64,000 nt of DNA from Pseudomonas sp. GOM7 (lineage in GTDB: Bacteria; Pseudomonadota; Gammaproteobacteria; Pseudomonadales; Pseudomonadaceae), in NCBI RefSeq assembly GCF_026723825.1, contig NZ_CP113519.1, positions 5,208,001 to 5,272,000 of the forward strand. The letters run 5' to 3'. How positions within the stretch are numbered: position 1 is the first letter of the stretch; the number at the start of each line of letters is the position of its first letter. The translations under genes were made by a program, and so were the position numbers. The notes beneath the pieces are model-generated. The model made no database searches, was not told where the DNA came from, and was given only the letters and a program-made list of their open reading frames with translations. Positions 37,260 to 49,402 of the stretch are shown here, piece by piece.

Positions 37260-38051
37260 TCAACCACGAAAGAACTCCCCCGGCGTCGCGCCGAACTGCT
37301 GGCGAAAGGCGGCGATAAAGGCCGAGGTGGAGTCATAGCCGCAGCTCAGGGCCACGTCGGTGACGCGCTCGCCACGCTGCAGCGGCTCCAGGGCATGCAA
37401 GAGGCGCAGACGCTGGCGCCAGGCGCGGAAGGTCAGGCCGGTTTCACGCAGGAACAGGCGGCTGAGGGTCTTCTCCGAGGCACCGAGCACCTGGCTCCAC
37501 TGCGCCAGGCTGCGGCCGTCATCCGGTTGCTCTTGCAAAGCACGGCACAGGCGCAGCAGGCGCGCGTCCTGCGGCAACGGCAAGGACAGCCCCACCTCCT
37601 GCGCCGCGCGCAACTGATCCAGCAGCACCTGCGCCAGACGGCCATCGGCGCCCTGCTCGTCGTATTCCACCGGCAGCTCGCAGAAGCCTCGGATCAGCTC
37701 GCGGGTCAGGCTGTTGATGGCCAGCACCCGGCAGCGTGGCGGTGCCCAGGCGCTGACGGCGCAGTCGATGTACAGGCTGCGCATCTCGGTGCCCGGCGAG
37801 CTGATCACTTCGTGCTCGAGATCGGCGGGAATCCAGATCGCCCGCTGCGGCGGCGCGACGAAACGACCGGCGGCGCTGTGCACGTGCAGCACCCCTTCCA
37901 GGGCATAGGAGAGCTGCACCCAGGGGTGGCTGTGGCGCGGTGTGCTGACCGCCTGTGCCAGGGATTCGTTGCGCGCATAGAGCGGCCTGGGCAGATGGGG
38001 CAGGCGCGGTACCGCACGTTCGGGCAGCGGATTTTGTCCGTTAAGCGACAT
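37260..38051 (-). CDS. AraC family transcriptional regulator
   Basis: A 263-residue regulator. Residues about 20-120 form a cupin-like sensor domain (RHSHPWVQLSYALEGVLHV, PPQRAIWIPADLEHEV). The C-terminal 90 residues carry the two AraC helix-turn-helices, with SEKTLSRLFLRETGLTFRAWRQRLRLL and the signature VALSCGYDSTSAFIAAFRQQFGATPGEF. The cupin segment contains histidines typical of the NimR/YdeO-like AraC subgroup that respond to metals or small molecules. It is divergent from a bile-acid/sodium symporter-family gene 82 bp away, its probable target. The long frame to 38441 is not used since it would cross that promoter. Confidence 0.88.
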   Translation of the reverse strand: MSLNGQNPLPERAVPRLPHLPRPLYARNESLAQAVSTPRHSHPWVQLSYALEGVLHVHSAAGRFVAPPQRAIWIPADLEHEVISSPGTEMRSLYIDCAVSAWAPPRCRVLAINSLTRELIRGFCELPVEYDEQGADGRLAQVLLDQLRAAQEVGLSLPLPQDARLLRLCRALQEQPDDGRSLAQWSQVLGASEKTLSRLFLRETGLTFRAWRQRLRLLHALEPLQRGERVTDVALSCGYDSTSAFIAAFRQQFGATPGEFFRG

Positions 38052-38133
38052 TCTCTGGCCTGATGGCGTTAGTCGGTCGATAAGACACAGGCTAGAGTGG
38101 CCGGGCCAGTCTGACAACAACCGGATCTCGAAC

Positions 38134-39129
38134 ATGGCCCGCTCCCGCCTGCTGCCCGACAATTTCACCCTTACCCTGCTCGCGGTGGTGCTCACCGCCT
38201 CGCTGCTGCCCGCCAGTGGCCAGGTGGCCACGGTCTTCGAGTGGGTCACCGACCTGGCCATCGCCCTGCTGTTCTTCCTGCATGGCGCCAAGCTGTCGCG
38301 CCAGGCGATCATCGCCGGTGCCGGGCACTGGCGCCTGCATCTGCTGGTGTTCTCCTGCACCTTCATCATCTTCCCGCTGCTCGGCCTGCTGCTGCGCCCG
38401 CTGCTGGAGCCACTGCTGGGTACCGAGCTGTTCATGGGCATGCTCTACCTGTGCGCACTGCCGGCCACGGTGCAATCGGCCATCGCCTTCACCTCGCTGG
38501 CGCGCGGCAATATCCCGGCGGCGATCTGCAGCGCAGCAGCGTCCAGCCTGCTGGGCATCTTCGTCACGCCGCTACTGGTGGCCTTGCTGATGGGCGTGCA
38601 CGGCGACAACGGCTCGACCCTCGATGCCATCGGCAAGATCAGCCTGCAACTGCTGCTGCCCTTCGTGCTCGGGCAGATCGCCCAGCGCTGGATCGGCGGC
38701 TGGGTCAACAGGAACAAGAACTGGCTGAAGTACGTCGACCAGAGCTCGATCCTGCTGGTGGTCTATACGGCTTTCAGCGCGGCGGTGATCGGCGGACTGT
38801 GGCAGCAGGTGCCACTGATCACCCTGCTGGCGTTGACGCTCGCCTGCTGCGTGCTGCTGGCCCTGGCGCTGCTGACCACTCACCTGCTCGGCAAGTGGCT
38901 GGGCTTCAACCTGGAAGATCGCATCACCATCCTCTTCTGCGGCTCGAAGAAGAGCCTGGCCACCGGCGTGCCCATGGCCCAGGTGCTGTTCGCCGGCAGC
39001 ACCATCGGCGTGCTGATCCTGCCGCTGATGCTGTTCCACCAGATTCAACTGATGGTCTGCGCGGTGCTGGCGCAGCGTTATGCGCGCCGCCCGGAAGCCG
39101 AGGTGATCGAAGCCAGGACGGCTTCCTGA
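38134..39129 (+). CDS. Bile acid:sodium symporter (BASS/SBF-like) family transporter
   Basis: A 331-residue membrane protein with about ten helices. LCALPATVQSAIAFTSLARGNIPAAICSAAASSLLGIFVTP (about 112-151) contains the first crossover of the BASS fold, and FCGSKKSLATGVPMAQVLF the second. It matches the SBF-like CPA subgroup (YfeH-type). The substrate is unknown; sodium-coupled import of an organic anion or export is possible. Control by the divergent AraC regulator is likely from the gene arrangement. Confidence 0.88.
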   Translation: MARSRLLPDNFTLTLLAVVLTASLLPASGQVATVFEWVTDLAIALLFFLHGAKLSRQAIIAGAGHWRLHLLVFSCTFIIFPLLGLLLRPLLEPLLGTELFMGMLYLCALPATVQSAIAFTSLARGNIPAAICSAAASSLLGIFVTPLLVALLMGVHGDNGSTLDAIGKISLQLLLPFVLGQIAQRWIGGWVNRNKNWLKYVDQSSILLVVYTAFSAAVIGGLWQQVPLITLLALTLACCVLLALALLTTHLLGKWLGFNLEDRITILFCGSKKSLATGVPMAQVLFAGSTIGVLILPLMLFHQIQLMVCAVLAQRYARRPEAEVIEARTAS

Positions 39130-39184
39130 ACACCCCCGCAATGCGCTAGCGTGCAGGGCGTCGATCACCCTCACAAGGATGTCC

Positions 39185-39688
39185 ATGCGCACGCTCGCAC
39201 ACCTGATCGGCGCGGCCCTGCTCGGTGCCGCGCCGCTCGCCATCGCCACCGATTTCGGCCCCTCGATCTACGCCGGGATGACCGCCCGCTTCGATACCGC
39301 CACCACGTCGCCCTACCAGAACCCGGAGCCCGAACTGCGCGTCCTGCTGCAGTCGCAGAAGGCCTATGGCAGCCGCAACCACTTCTGCATGGTCGGCTAT
39401 CGCTGGCCGGATGGCATGCAGTTCGCCTCCGTGCACTGGCGCGAGGGCGGTCTGATCCTGCGCTGGCATGGCGGCAGCGACTGGTCTGACGATGAATTCG
39501 AGTGGTATCTGAACAAGGCCATCGATCTGCAGACCGGCGTGATCGACGCCGATGATCCGCAGGGCAGCACCTTCCTCGTCACCCGTCGTGACGCCAACGG
39601 TACCCTGGAAGACTGCCGCCGCCATGGCCGCCAGTACCTGATCGAGCCGTTCACGCCGCCGCCTCCACCTGTCGAGGAGGACGACTGA
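39185..39688 (+). CDS. Exported protein of unknown function
   Basis: A 167-residue protein with a signal peptide (residues 1-22, ending LAIA). The mature domain has two cysteines (NHFCMVGYRW and EDCRRHGRQY) that could form a disulphide, and it ends in a proline run followed by acidic residues (TPPPPPVEEDD). AAGGA before ATG 39185 decides between two in-frame ATGs six bases apart. I recognise no family. Confidence 0.75.
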   Translation: MRTLAHLIGAALLGAAPLAIATDFGPSIYAGMTARFDTATTSPYQNPEPELRVLLQSQKAYGSRNHFCMVGYRWPDGMQFASVHWREGGLILRWHGGSDWSDDEFEWYLNKAIDLQTGVIDADDPQGSTFLVTRRDANGTLEDCRRHGRQYLIEPFTPPPPPVEEDD

Positions 39689-39720
39689 GCGACGCTCAGC
39701 ACTGGCGCGGATCGATCAAT

Positions 39721-39750
39721 CCATATACTGTTCATCCATACAGTATATGG
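39721..39750. promoter_or_regulatory. LexA (SOS) box
   Basis: CTGT-TCATCCAT-ACAG at 39728-39743 fits the LexA consensus CTGT-N8-ACAG exactly and is embedded in a perfect 11-bp inverted repeat (CCATATACTGT / ACAGTATATGG). It ends 10 bp before the radical SAM gene's start, overlapping its probable promoter. Damage-induced expression is therefore expected. Confidence 0.9.
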
Positions 39751-39760
39751 AGCGTTTCCC

Positions 39761-40822
39761 ATGGCCCTGAATCTGCCCACGCGCGGTCGCGGTACCGCCA
39801 GCAACCCACACAACCGCTATGCGCCGACCCGCTCGGAGCAGGAAGACGACGGCTGGTATCAGGACGAAACCCCACCAAGCCGCGCCACTGAGGTGCGCAA
39901 GGAGAAGGCGAAGACGGCGATCACCCGCAACGACTCGCCGGACGTCGGCTTCGACCGCTCGGTGAACCCCTACCGAGGCTGTGAGCACGGCTGCATCTAC
40001 TGCTTCGCCCGGCCCAGCCACGCCTACTGGGACATGTCGCCGGGCATCGACTTCGAGACCCGCCTGATCGCCAAGACCAACCTGGCCGAGCGCCTGGAAG
40101 AGCAGTTGCAGAAGCCGGGCTACGTGCCGCAGCCCATCGCCCTGGGCATCAACACCGATGCCTACCAGCCCATCGAACGCGAACAGCGCCTGACCCGCCA
40201 GGCGCTGGAGATCCTGCTGCGCTACAAGCACCCGCTGAGCATCATCACCAAGGGCTCGCTGATCCTGCGCGACCTCGACCTGCTCAGCGAGCTGGCCAGC
40301 CACAACCTGGTCAGTGTCGCCTTCAGCCTGACCACCCTGGACGACGAGCTCAAACGCATCATGGAACCGCGTACCGCCGCTCCAGCCGCCCGCCTGCGCG
40401 CCATGCGCACGCTGCATGAAGCCGGGGTGCCGGTGAGCGTGATGTGCGCGCCGATGATCCCCATGATCAACGACATGGAACTGGAAGCGTTGCTCGAAGC
40501 CGCTGCCGATGCCGGCGCACGCTCGGCCGGCTACGTGCTGCTGCGCCTGCCGCTGGAAATCGCCGGCTTGTTCGAGGAGTGGTTGCAGGTGCATTTCCCC
40601 GAGCGCGCCGCCCATGTCATGAGCCTGATCCGCCAGAGCCGCGGCGGCAAGAACTACGACAGCCGCTTCGGCAGCCGCATGCGCGGCGAGGGCCAGTTCG
40701 CCGAGCTGCTGGCCCAGCGCTTTCGCCTGGCACGGCGCAAGCTCGGCCTGGACAAGCGCGAGCGCGTGGTGCTGGACTGTTCACAGTTCTGCCCGCCGGG
40801 GCTGCAATTGAGCCTGCTATGA
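39761..40822 (+). CDS. PA0069-family radical SAM protein
   Basis: A 353-residue radical SAM enzyme. The iron-sulphur motif is CEHGCIYC (about residues 72-79), in NPYRGCEHGCIYCFARPSHAYW, which resembles the spore photoproduct lyase/Rv2578c branch. The first 50 residues are polar. Its substrate is unknown, but a LexA box directly upstream points to a role in DNA damage. It overlaps no neighbour. Confidence 0.92.
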   Translation: MALNLPTRGRGTASNPHNRYAPTRSEQEDDGWYQDETPPSRATEVRKEKAKTAITRNDSPDVGFDRSVNPYRGCEHGCIYCFARPSHAYWDMSPGIDFETRLIAKTNLAERLEEQLQKPGYVPQPIALGINTDAYQPIEREQRLTRQALEILLRYKHPLSIITKGSLILRDLDLLSELASHNLVSVAFSLTTLDDELKRIMEPRTAAPAARLRAMRTLHEAGVPVSVMCAPMIPMINDMELEALLEAAADAGARSAGYVLLRLPLEIAGLFEEWLQVHFPERAAHVMSLIRQSRGGKNYDSRFGSRMRGEGQFAELLAQRFRLARRKLGLDKRERVVLDCSQFCPPGLQLSLL

Positions 40823-40883
40823 CTTGGCGTCCGCCGTCGATATGTTAAAACGTCGCAATACGAGGCATTGAGCGACGCAGCCC

Positions 40884-41789
40884 ATGACCCGCACCTCCCG
40901 CGTAGCCGACCCGTCCTACGAGCTGATGGACGACCACGAAGGCCATTCGCTGATCTACCGTCAGCACGGCTTTCCTTCGCCGCTGGTGCGCTGGCATTTT
41001 CACAAGGAATACGAGCTGCACCTGATCGTCGCCAGCTCGGGCAAGGTGTTCATCGGCGACTACATCGGCAACTTCTCTCCCTACACCCTGTTCCTCACCG
41101 GCCCCGGTCTGCCGCACAACTGGATCAGCCAGGTCGCGGACGGCGAGGTGGTGCAGACCCGCGACATGCTGGTCAACTTCACCGACGAGGTGCTGGAAAG
41201 CGGCAGCGCGGTGTTCGCCGAGCTCAAGACCCTGCAGCCCTTGCTGGCGCGCGCGCAGTTCGGCATCGAGTTCCGCGACCCGCAGGTGATACGCGAGGCC
41301 GCCGTGCTGCTGCGCAGGATCGCAGACAGCCAGGGCATCACCCGCCTGGGGCATTTCTTCATCCTCATGGAGCTGCTGGCCGCCAGCGAGGATTACCAGT
41401 TGCTCTCGACCCTGACCTCCTCGGAGCTGGGCGACGAGCAGCATGTCGAGCGCATCAACCGCGCGGTGGACTACATCTTCCAGCACTACGCCCAGGGCAT
41501 CGGCCAGGAGGAAGTGGCCGAATACCTGGGCATGACCCCCACCTACTTCTCGCGCTTCTTCAAGCAGGCCACCGGGCGCGGCTTCGTCGAGTTCGTCAAT
41601 CGCCTGCGAGTGAGCAAATCCTGCGAGCTGCTGAGCCAGAGCGACAAGCCGGTGACCGAGGTGTGCTTCGAGTCCGGCTTCGGCAACATCTCCAACTTCA
41701 ACCGCCGCTTCCAGCAGCTCAAGGGCATGACGCCCTCGGGTTATCGCAAGCTGGTGGTGCAACGCCTGACCGAGCAAAACCTGTACTGA
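40884..41789 (+). CDS. mtlR: AraC-family activator of the mannitol operon
   Basis: A 301-residue AraC/XylS regulator. The N-terminal cupin sensor shows RWHFHKEYELHLIVASSGKVFIGDYIG, and the C-terminal DNA-binding domain shows AEYLGMTPTYFSRFFKQATG and VCFESGFGNISNFNRRFQQLKGMTPSGYR. It matches Pseudomonas MtlR, which activates mtlEFGKDYZ in the presence of mannitol, sorbitol or arabitol. It is encoded just upstream of that operon on the same strand, separated by 227 bp that should contain its binding sites. Confidence 0.9.
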   Translation: MTRTSRVADPSYELMDDHEGHSLIYRQHGFPSPLVRWHFHKEYELHLIVASSGKVFIGDYIGNFSPYTLFLTGPGLPHNWISQVADGEVVQTRDMLVNFTDEVLESGSAVFAELKTLQPLLARAQFGIEFRDPQVIREAAVLLRRIADSQGITRLGHFFILMELLAASEDYQLLSTLTSSELGDEQHVERINRAVDYIFQHYAQGIGQEEVAEYLGMTPTYFSRFFKQATGRGFVEFVNRLRVSKSCELLSQSDKPVTEVCFESGFGNISNFNRRFQQLKGMTPSGYRKLVVQRLTEQNLY

Positions 41790-41836
41790 ATCGGCCACGG
41801 CCTTCTCCTGCAACCTCCTCTTCAAGCCTAGTGCCA

Positions 41837-41852
41837 GGCAGATTCGTCTGCC
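41837..41852 (+). terminator. Hairpin after mtlR
   Basis: GGCAGA-TTCG-TCTGCC is a 6-bp stem with a stable TTCG loop. A GGGCAGTTTTT tract follows 5 bp later. It may terminate mtlR or be part of the mtlE control region; the remainder of 41853-42016 shows only an AT-rich stretch and short GC hairpin near 41925. Confidence 0.45.
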
Positions 41853-42016
41853 GTCCGGGCAGTTTTTCACTGCTCATAGAGTGCAAAAAAGTATCGGTCA
41901 CTGTGCGCTCAAGGATTTGTTCGCACGCCCTTGCGGGGGTGTAATCCGGCCCGAGCGAAACAAAAACAATAGCGTTCTTCCGTAGCCGCCCCGGCGCGGA
42001 AGAGGAGTTCACAAGC

Positions 42017-43327
<1,311 letters not shown>

Positions 43328-43376
43328 GCAAACCGCCGTCCCGCAGGGTGGGTTAGCGCCGCCATTCGCCAAGTAT

Positions 43377-43452
43377 GTAGGGTGGACAACGCGAAGCTTG
43401 TCCACCGCTCTATGTCGCCAATGGTGGACAAAAAGAGCGTTGTCCACCCTAC
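43377..43452. repeat. Hairpin repeat (GTAGGGTGGACAACGC type) inside the mtl operon
   Basis: GTAGGGTGGACAACGC at the left is matched by GCGTTGTCCACCCTAC at the right; inner GGTGGACAA / TTGTCCACC copies can pair as well. A half copy of a related element precedes it at 43345-43363. It lies wholly between mtlE and mtlF. Confidence 0.85.
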
Positions 43453-43484
43453 GTTTCACCACGACACCGCCTTTCGGAGGCATG

Positions 43485-44420
43485 ATGAACTCTTCGGCCA
43501 TCAATACTCCTGCTGCCGCACAGGTCAGCACGCCAGGCGGGCGCAAGCCCCGGCGCCTGGCGCCCGGCTGGTTCCTGGTCAGCCCCTCGGTGGTTCTGCT
43601 GCTGATCTGGATGATCGTGCCGCTGGGCATGACCGTCTATTTCTCGCTGATCCGCTACAACCTGCTCTACCCCGGCGAGAACGGTTTCGTCGGCCTGGAG
43701 AACTTCGAGTACTTCGTCACCGATGCCGCCTTCCTCTCCGGCGCCGGCAATACCCTGTTGCTGGTGGGCAGCGTGCTGTTGATCAGCGTGGTGTTCGGGG
43801 TACTGATCGCCGCCCTGCTGGAGGCCAGCGAGTTCTTCGGCCGCGGCATCGTGCGGGTGCTGCTGATCTCGCCATTCTTCATCATGCCCACGGTCAGCGC
43901 GCTGTTGTGGAAGAACCTGATCTTCCATCCGGTGTCGGGGATTCTCGCCGCCGTCTGGCAGTTCTTCGGCGCCCAGCCGGTGGACTGGCTGGCGCACCAC
44001 CCCATGTTCTCGATCATCCTGATCGTGTCCTGGCAGTGGCTGCCGTTCGCCATCCTGATCCTGATGACCGCCATGCAATCGCTGGATCAGGAGCAGAAGG
44101 AAGCCGCGCGCCTCGACGGCGCCGGCCCCATCGCCATCTTCTGGCACCTTACCCTGCCGCATCTGGCGCGGCCGATCGCGGTGGTGGTGATGATCGAGAC
44201 CATCTTCCTGCTCTCGGTGTTCGCCGAGATCTACACCACCACCAGCGGCGGCCCCGGCTACGAGTCCACCAATCTGGCCTACCTGATCTACACCCAGGCG
44301 CTGCTGCAGTTCGACGTCGGCATGGCCTCGGCCGGCGGGCTGATCGCGGTGGTCATCGCCAACATCGCCGCCATCGTGCTGATCCGCATGATCGGCAAGA
44401 ACCTGACCGAACGGCAGTGA
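43485..44420 (+). CDS. mtlF: Polyol ABC transporter permease 1
   Basis: A 311-residue permease with six helices. The EAA loop, where the ATPase docks, reads EQKEAARLDGAGPIAIFWHLTLPHLARP. The start is ATG 43485, four bases after CGGAGG; ATG 43482 is too close. The N-terminal 30 residues are cytoplasmic and basic (GGRKPRRLAPG). It pairs with MtlG in the membrane. It overlaps neither neighbour and is followed by mtlG after 10 bp. Confidence 0.93.
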   Translation: MNSSAINTPAAAQVSTPGGRKPRRLAPGWFLVSPSVVLLLIWMIVPLGMTVYFSLIRYNLLYPGENGFVGLENFEYFVTDAAFLSGAGNTLLLVGSVLLISVVFGVLIAALLEASEFFGRGIVRVLLISPFFIMPTVSALLWKNLIFHPVSGILAAVWQFFGAQPVDWLAHHPMFSIILIVSWQWLPFAILILMTAMQSLDQEQKEAARLDGAGPIAIFWHLTLPHLARPIAVVVMIETIFLLSVFAEIYTTTSGGPGYESTNLAYLIYTQALLQFDVGMASAGGLIAVVIANIAAIVLIRMIGKNLTERQ

Positions 44421-44430
44421 GGAGCGCAGC

Positions 44431-45264
<834 letters not shown>

Positions 45265-45276
45265 GAGGTTCATGTC

Positions 45277-46380
<1,104 letters not shown>

Positions 46381-46406
46381 CGCCACTTCATGACGGGATC
46401 ATCCAG

Positions 46407-47882
46407 ATGAAACTCAATCGCCAGCAGCTTTCCCAGCTTGGCGGCGCCGTCGCGCTGCCGCAATACGACCCGCGAACGCTCCGCAACGGCATCGCCCATA
46501 TCGGCGTCGGGGGCTTTCACCGCGCCCACCAGGCGGTCTACACCGACGCCCTGATGAACCGCGGCCAAGCCCTGGACTGGGGCATCTGCGGGGTCGGCGT
46601 GCGCAGCGAAGACCGTGCCATGCGCGACGCCCTGGCCAGCCAGGACTTTCTCTACACCCTGGTGGAACTGGGCGACGAACCGAACCTGCCGGTGCGGGTG
46701 ATCGGCGCCATCACCGACATGCTGCTGATCGAGGAATCGCCACAAGCGCTGATCGACAAGCTGGCCGACCCGGCCATCCGCATCGTCTCGCTGACCATCA
46801 CCGAAGGCGGCTATTGCATCGACGACAGCACGGGAGAATTTCTCGCCGAGCTGCCGGCCATCGCCCACGACCTGCGCCACCCCGAGTCGCCGCGCAGCGT
46901 GTTCGGCCTGCTCTGCGCCGCCCTGGCCAAGCGCCGCGCCGCCGGCATTCCGGCCTTCACCCTGATGTCCTGCGATAACCTGCCGCACAACGGCGAGGTC
47001 ACGCGCAAGGCGCTGCTGGCCTTCGCCCACCTGGCCGACCATGAGCTGGCCACCTGGATCGACCATCACGTGAGCTTCCCCAACGCCATGGTCGACCGCA
47101 TCACACCGATGACCAGCGCTGCCCATCGCCAGCAACTGGCCGAAGAACATGGCGTCGAGGACTCCTGGCCGGTGGTCTGCGAGCCCTTCGTGCAATGGGT
47201 GCTGGAAGACAGGTTCGTCAACGGCCGCCCAGCCTGGGAAGAGGTGGGCGTGCAGTTCACCGACGACGTCACGCCCTATGAGGAGATGAAGATCAAGCTG
47301 CTCAACGGCAGCCACCTGGCGCTGACCTACCTGGGCTTTCTCAAGGGCTATCGCTACGTTCACGAGACCCTGAACGACCCGCTGCTGCGCCGCTACGTGC
47401 GCACCTTCATGGATCTCGACGTAACGCCACAACTGGCGCCGGTGCCGGGCATCGACCTGCACGTCTACAAGGACACGCTGATCGAGCGATTCTCCAACCA
47501 GGCCATCGCCGATCAACTGGAGCGGGTCTGCTCGGACGGCTCGTCGAAGTTTCCCAAGTTCATCGTGCCCACCCTCAACCGCCTGATCGAGGACGGTCGG
47601 CCACTGGAACGCGCTGCGCTGGTGGTCGCGGCCTGGGCGCTATACCTCAAGGGCGTCGACGAGAACGGCGCGCACTATCGCATCCCCGACCCACGCGCCG
47701 AGTTCTGCCAGGCGCTGGTAGCCGATGACGACCAGGTGCGCCAGCGCGTGCTCGGCGTCGAGGCGATCTTCGGTACGGCGATACCGCAGTCGGCAGCCTT
47801 CGTCGCGGCCTTCGAGCTGTGTTACGACAGCCTGCGCAAGCTCGGTGTGACCCGCACCCTGCAGACCCTGCTGGGCGATTGA
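46407..47882 (+). CDS. mtlD: Mannitol 2-dehydrogenase (long-chain polyol dehydrogenase)
   Basis: A 491-residue NAD-dependent dehydrogenase (P. fluorescens enzyme 493). IAHIGVGGFHRAHQAVY is the N-terminal nucleotide-binding motif, and KIKLLNGSHLALTYLGFLKGY contains the catalytic Lys (K-x4-N-x2-H pattern). It oxidises mannitol to fructose and arabitol to xylulose, which feed the two kinases encoded next. ATG 46407 agrees with the family start; the much longer open frame upstream is antisense-free overlap with mtlK and is rejected. Confidence 0.95.
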   Translation: MKLNRQQLSQLGGAVALPQYDPRTLRNGIAHIGVGGFHRAHQAVYTDALMNRGQALDWGICGVGVRSEDRAMRDALASQDFLYTLVELGDEPNLPVRVIGAITDMLLIEESPQALIDKLADPAIRIVSLTITEGGYCIDDSTGEFLAELPAIAHDLRHPESPRSVFGLLCAALAKRRAAGIPAFTLMSCDNLPHNGEVTRKALLAFAHLADHELATWIDHHVSFPNAMVDRITPMTSAAHRQQLAEEHGVEDSWPVVCEPFVQWVLEDRFVNGRPAWEEVGVQFTDDVTPYEEMKIKLLNGSHLALTYLGFLKGYRYVHETLNDPLLRRYVRTFMDLDVTPQLAPVPGIDLHVYKDTLIERFSNQAIADQLERVCSDGSSKFPKFIVPTLNRLIEDGRPLERAALVVAAWALYLKGVDENGAHYRIPDPRAEFCQALVADDDQVRQRVLGVEAIFGTAIPQSAAFVAAFELCYDSLRKLGVTRTLQTLLGD

Positions 47883-47884
47883 GC

Positions 47885-49384
47885 ATGTACCTCGGTATCG
47901 ATTGCGGCACCCAGGGCACCAAGGCCCTGGTGCTGGATGCCGGCAGCGGCCAGGTGCTCGGCGCCGGCAGCGCCAGCCATAGCCTGCACAGCGGCGCCAA
48001 TGGCCGGCGCGAACAGCAGCCGCAACAGTGGCTGGAAGCTTTCGAGCAGGCGACCCGACAGGCGCTGGCGGCTGCGGGCATCAGCGGGGAGCAAATCCTC
48101 GGCATTGGCGTGTCCGGCCAGCAGCATGGCCTGGTGCTGCTCGACGAACAGGGCGACGTGCTGCGCCCGGCCAAGCTCTGGTGCGACACCGAATCGACCC
48201 CGGAAAACCAGCGCCTGCTCGCTCATCTCGGCGGCGAGGCTGGCTCGCTGCAACGCCTGGGCGTGGCCATCGCGCCCGGCTACACGGTATCCAAGCTGCT
48301 CTGGACCAAGGAGCAGCACCCCGATGCATTCGCCCGTATCGCCCATATCCTGCTGCCCCACGACTACCTCAATCACTGGCTCACCGGCCGCGCCTGCAGC
48401 GAGTACGGCGACGCCTCCGGCACCGGGTATTTCGATGTGCGTACACGTACCTGGGATACCGAACTGCTGAGCTTCATCGACCCCAGCGGGCGCCTGCGCA
48501 AGGCGCTGCCAGAGCTGATCGAGCCGGATCAGCCGACGGGCCGCATCCGCCCGCAGATCGCCCGGCAACTGGGTCTGAACCCGGAGGCGGTGGTGGCCAG
48601 CGGTGGTGGCGACAACATGCTGGGCGCCATCGGCACCAGCAATATCCGCCCCGGCGCCATCACCATGAGCCTGGGCACTTCCGGCACGCTCTACGCCTAC
48701 AGCGACCAGCCGACGGTCAGCCCGCACGCCCAGGTGGCCACCTTCTGCTCATCGAGCGGTGGCTGGCTGCCGCTGATCTGCACCATGAACCTGACCAACG
48801 CCACCGGGCTGATCCAGCAATTGCTGGAGCTGGATATCCAGACCTTCGGCAAACTGGTCGAACACGCCCCCATCGGTGCCGAGGGATTGCTGTTGCTGCC
48901 CTTCTTCAACGGCGAACGGGTGCCGGCCCTGCCCCGCTCGCGCGCCAGCCTGCTGGGCATGGACAGCGACAACCTGAGCCGCGCCAACCTGTGCCGGGCG
49001 GTGGTCGAAGGCACCGCCTTCGGCCTGCGCTATGGCCTCGACCTGCTGCGCGCCAGCGGCTTGCAGAGCGAGACCATCCGCCTGATCGGCGGCGCGGCGA
49101 AGAGTCCGGTATGGCGCCAGGTGATCGCCGATATCATGGGCACCCCGCTGGTCTGTCCGCAGCACACCGAAGCCGCCGCCCTCGGCGCGGCCATCCAGGC
49201 TGCCTGGTGTCTGACGCCGGGCAGCGACCGCCAGGCGCAACTGGCCGCGCTGTGCAAGCGCTGCGTGCATCTGGATGCCAGCACCCAGACGCAACCCGAC
49301 CCGGCGCGCACGGCGCAGTACGAGGTGGTCTATCAACGCTATCGCGAGCAGATCAGCCGACTCGCCGAGAGCGCCTTGGCTTGA
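47885..49384 (+). CDS. mtlY: Xylulokinase
   Basis: A 499-residue FGGY-family kinase. MYLGIDCGTQGTKALVLD is the N-terminal phosphate-binding motif, GVSGQQHGLVLLD follows, and the C-terminal half shows GGAAKSPVWRQVIADIMGTPL, the xylulokinase/FGGY signature. It phosphorylates D-xylulose made from arabitol by MtlD. ATG 47885 is only two bases after the mtlD stop. Confidence 0.93.
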   Translation: MYLGIDCGTQGTKALVLDAGSGQVLGAGSASHSLHSGANGRREQQPQQWLEAFEQATRQALAAAGISGEQILGIGVSGQQHGLVLLDEQGDVLRPAKLWCDTESTPENQRLLAHLGGEAGSLQRLGVAIAPGYTVSKLLWTKEQHPDAFARIAHILLPHDYLNHWLTGRACSEYGDASGTGYFDVRTRTWDTELLSFIDPSGRLRKALPELIEPDQPTGRIRPQIARQLGLNPEAVVASGGGDNMLGAIGTSNIRPGAITMSLGTSGTLYAYSDQPTVSPHAQVATFCSSSGGWLPLICTMNLTNATGLIQQLLELDIQTFGKLVEHAPIGAEGLLLLPFFNGERVPALPRSRASLLGMDSDNLSRANLCRAVVEGTAFGLRYGLDLLRASGLQSETIRLIGGAAKSPVWRQVIADIMGTPLVCPQHTEAAALGAAIQAAWCLTPGSDRQAQLAALCKRCVHLDASTQTQPDPARTAQYEVVYQRYREQISRLAESALA

Positions 49385-49402
49385 TTCATTACGGAGACGC
49401 AT

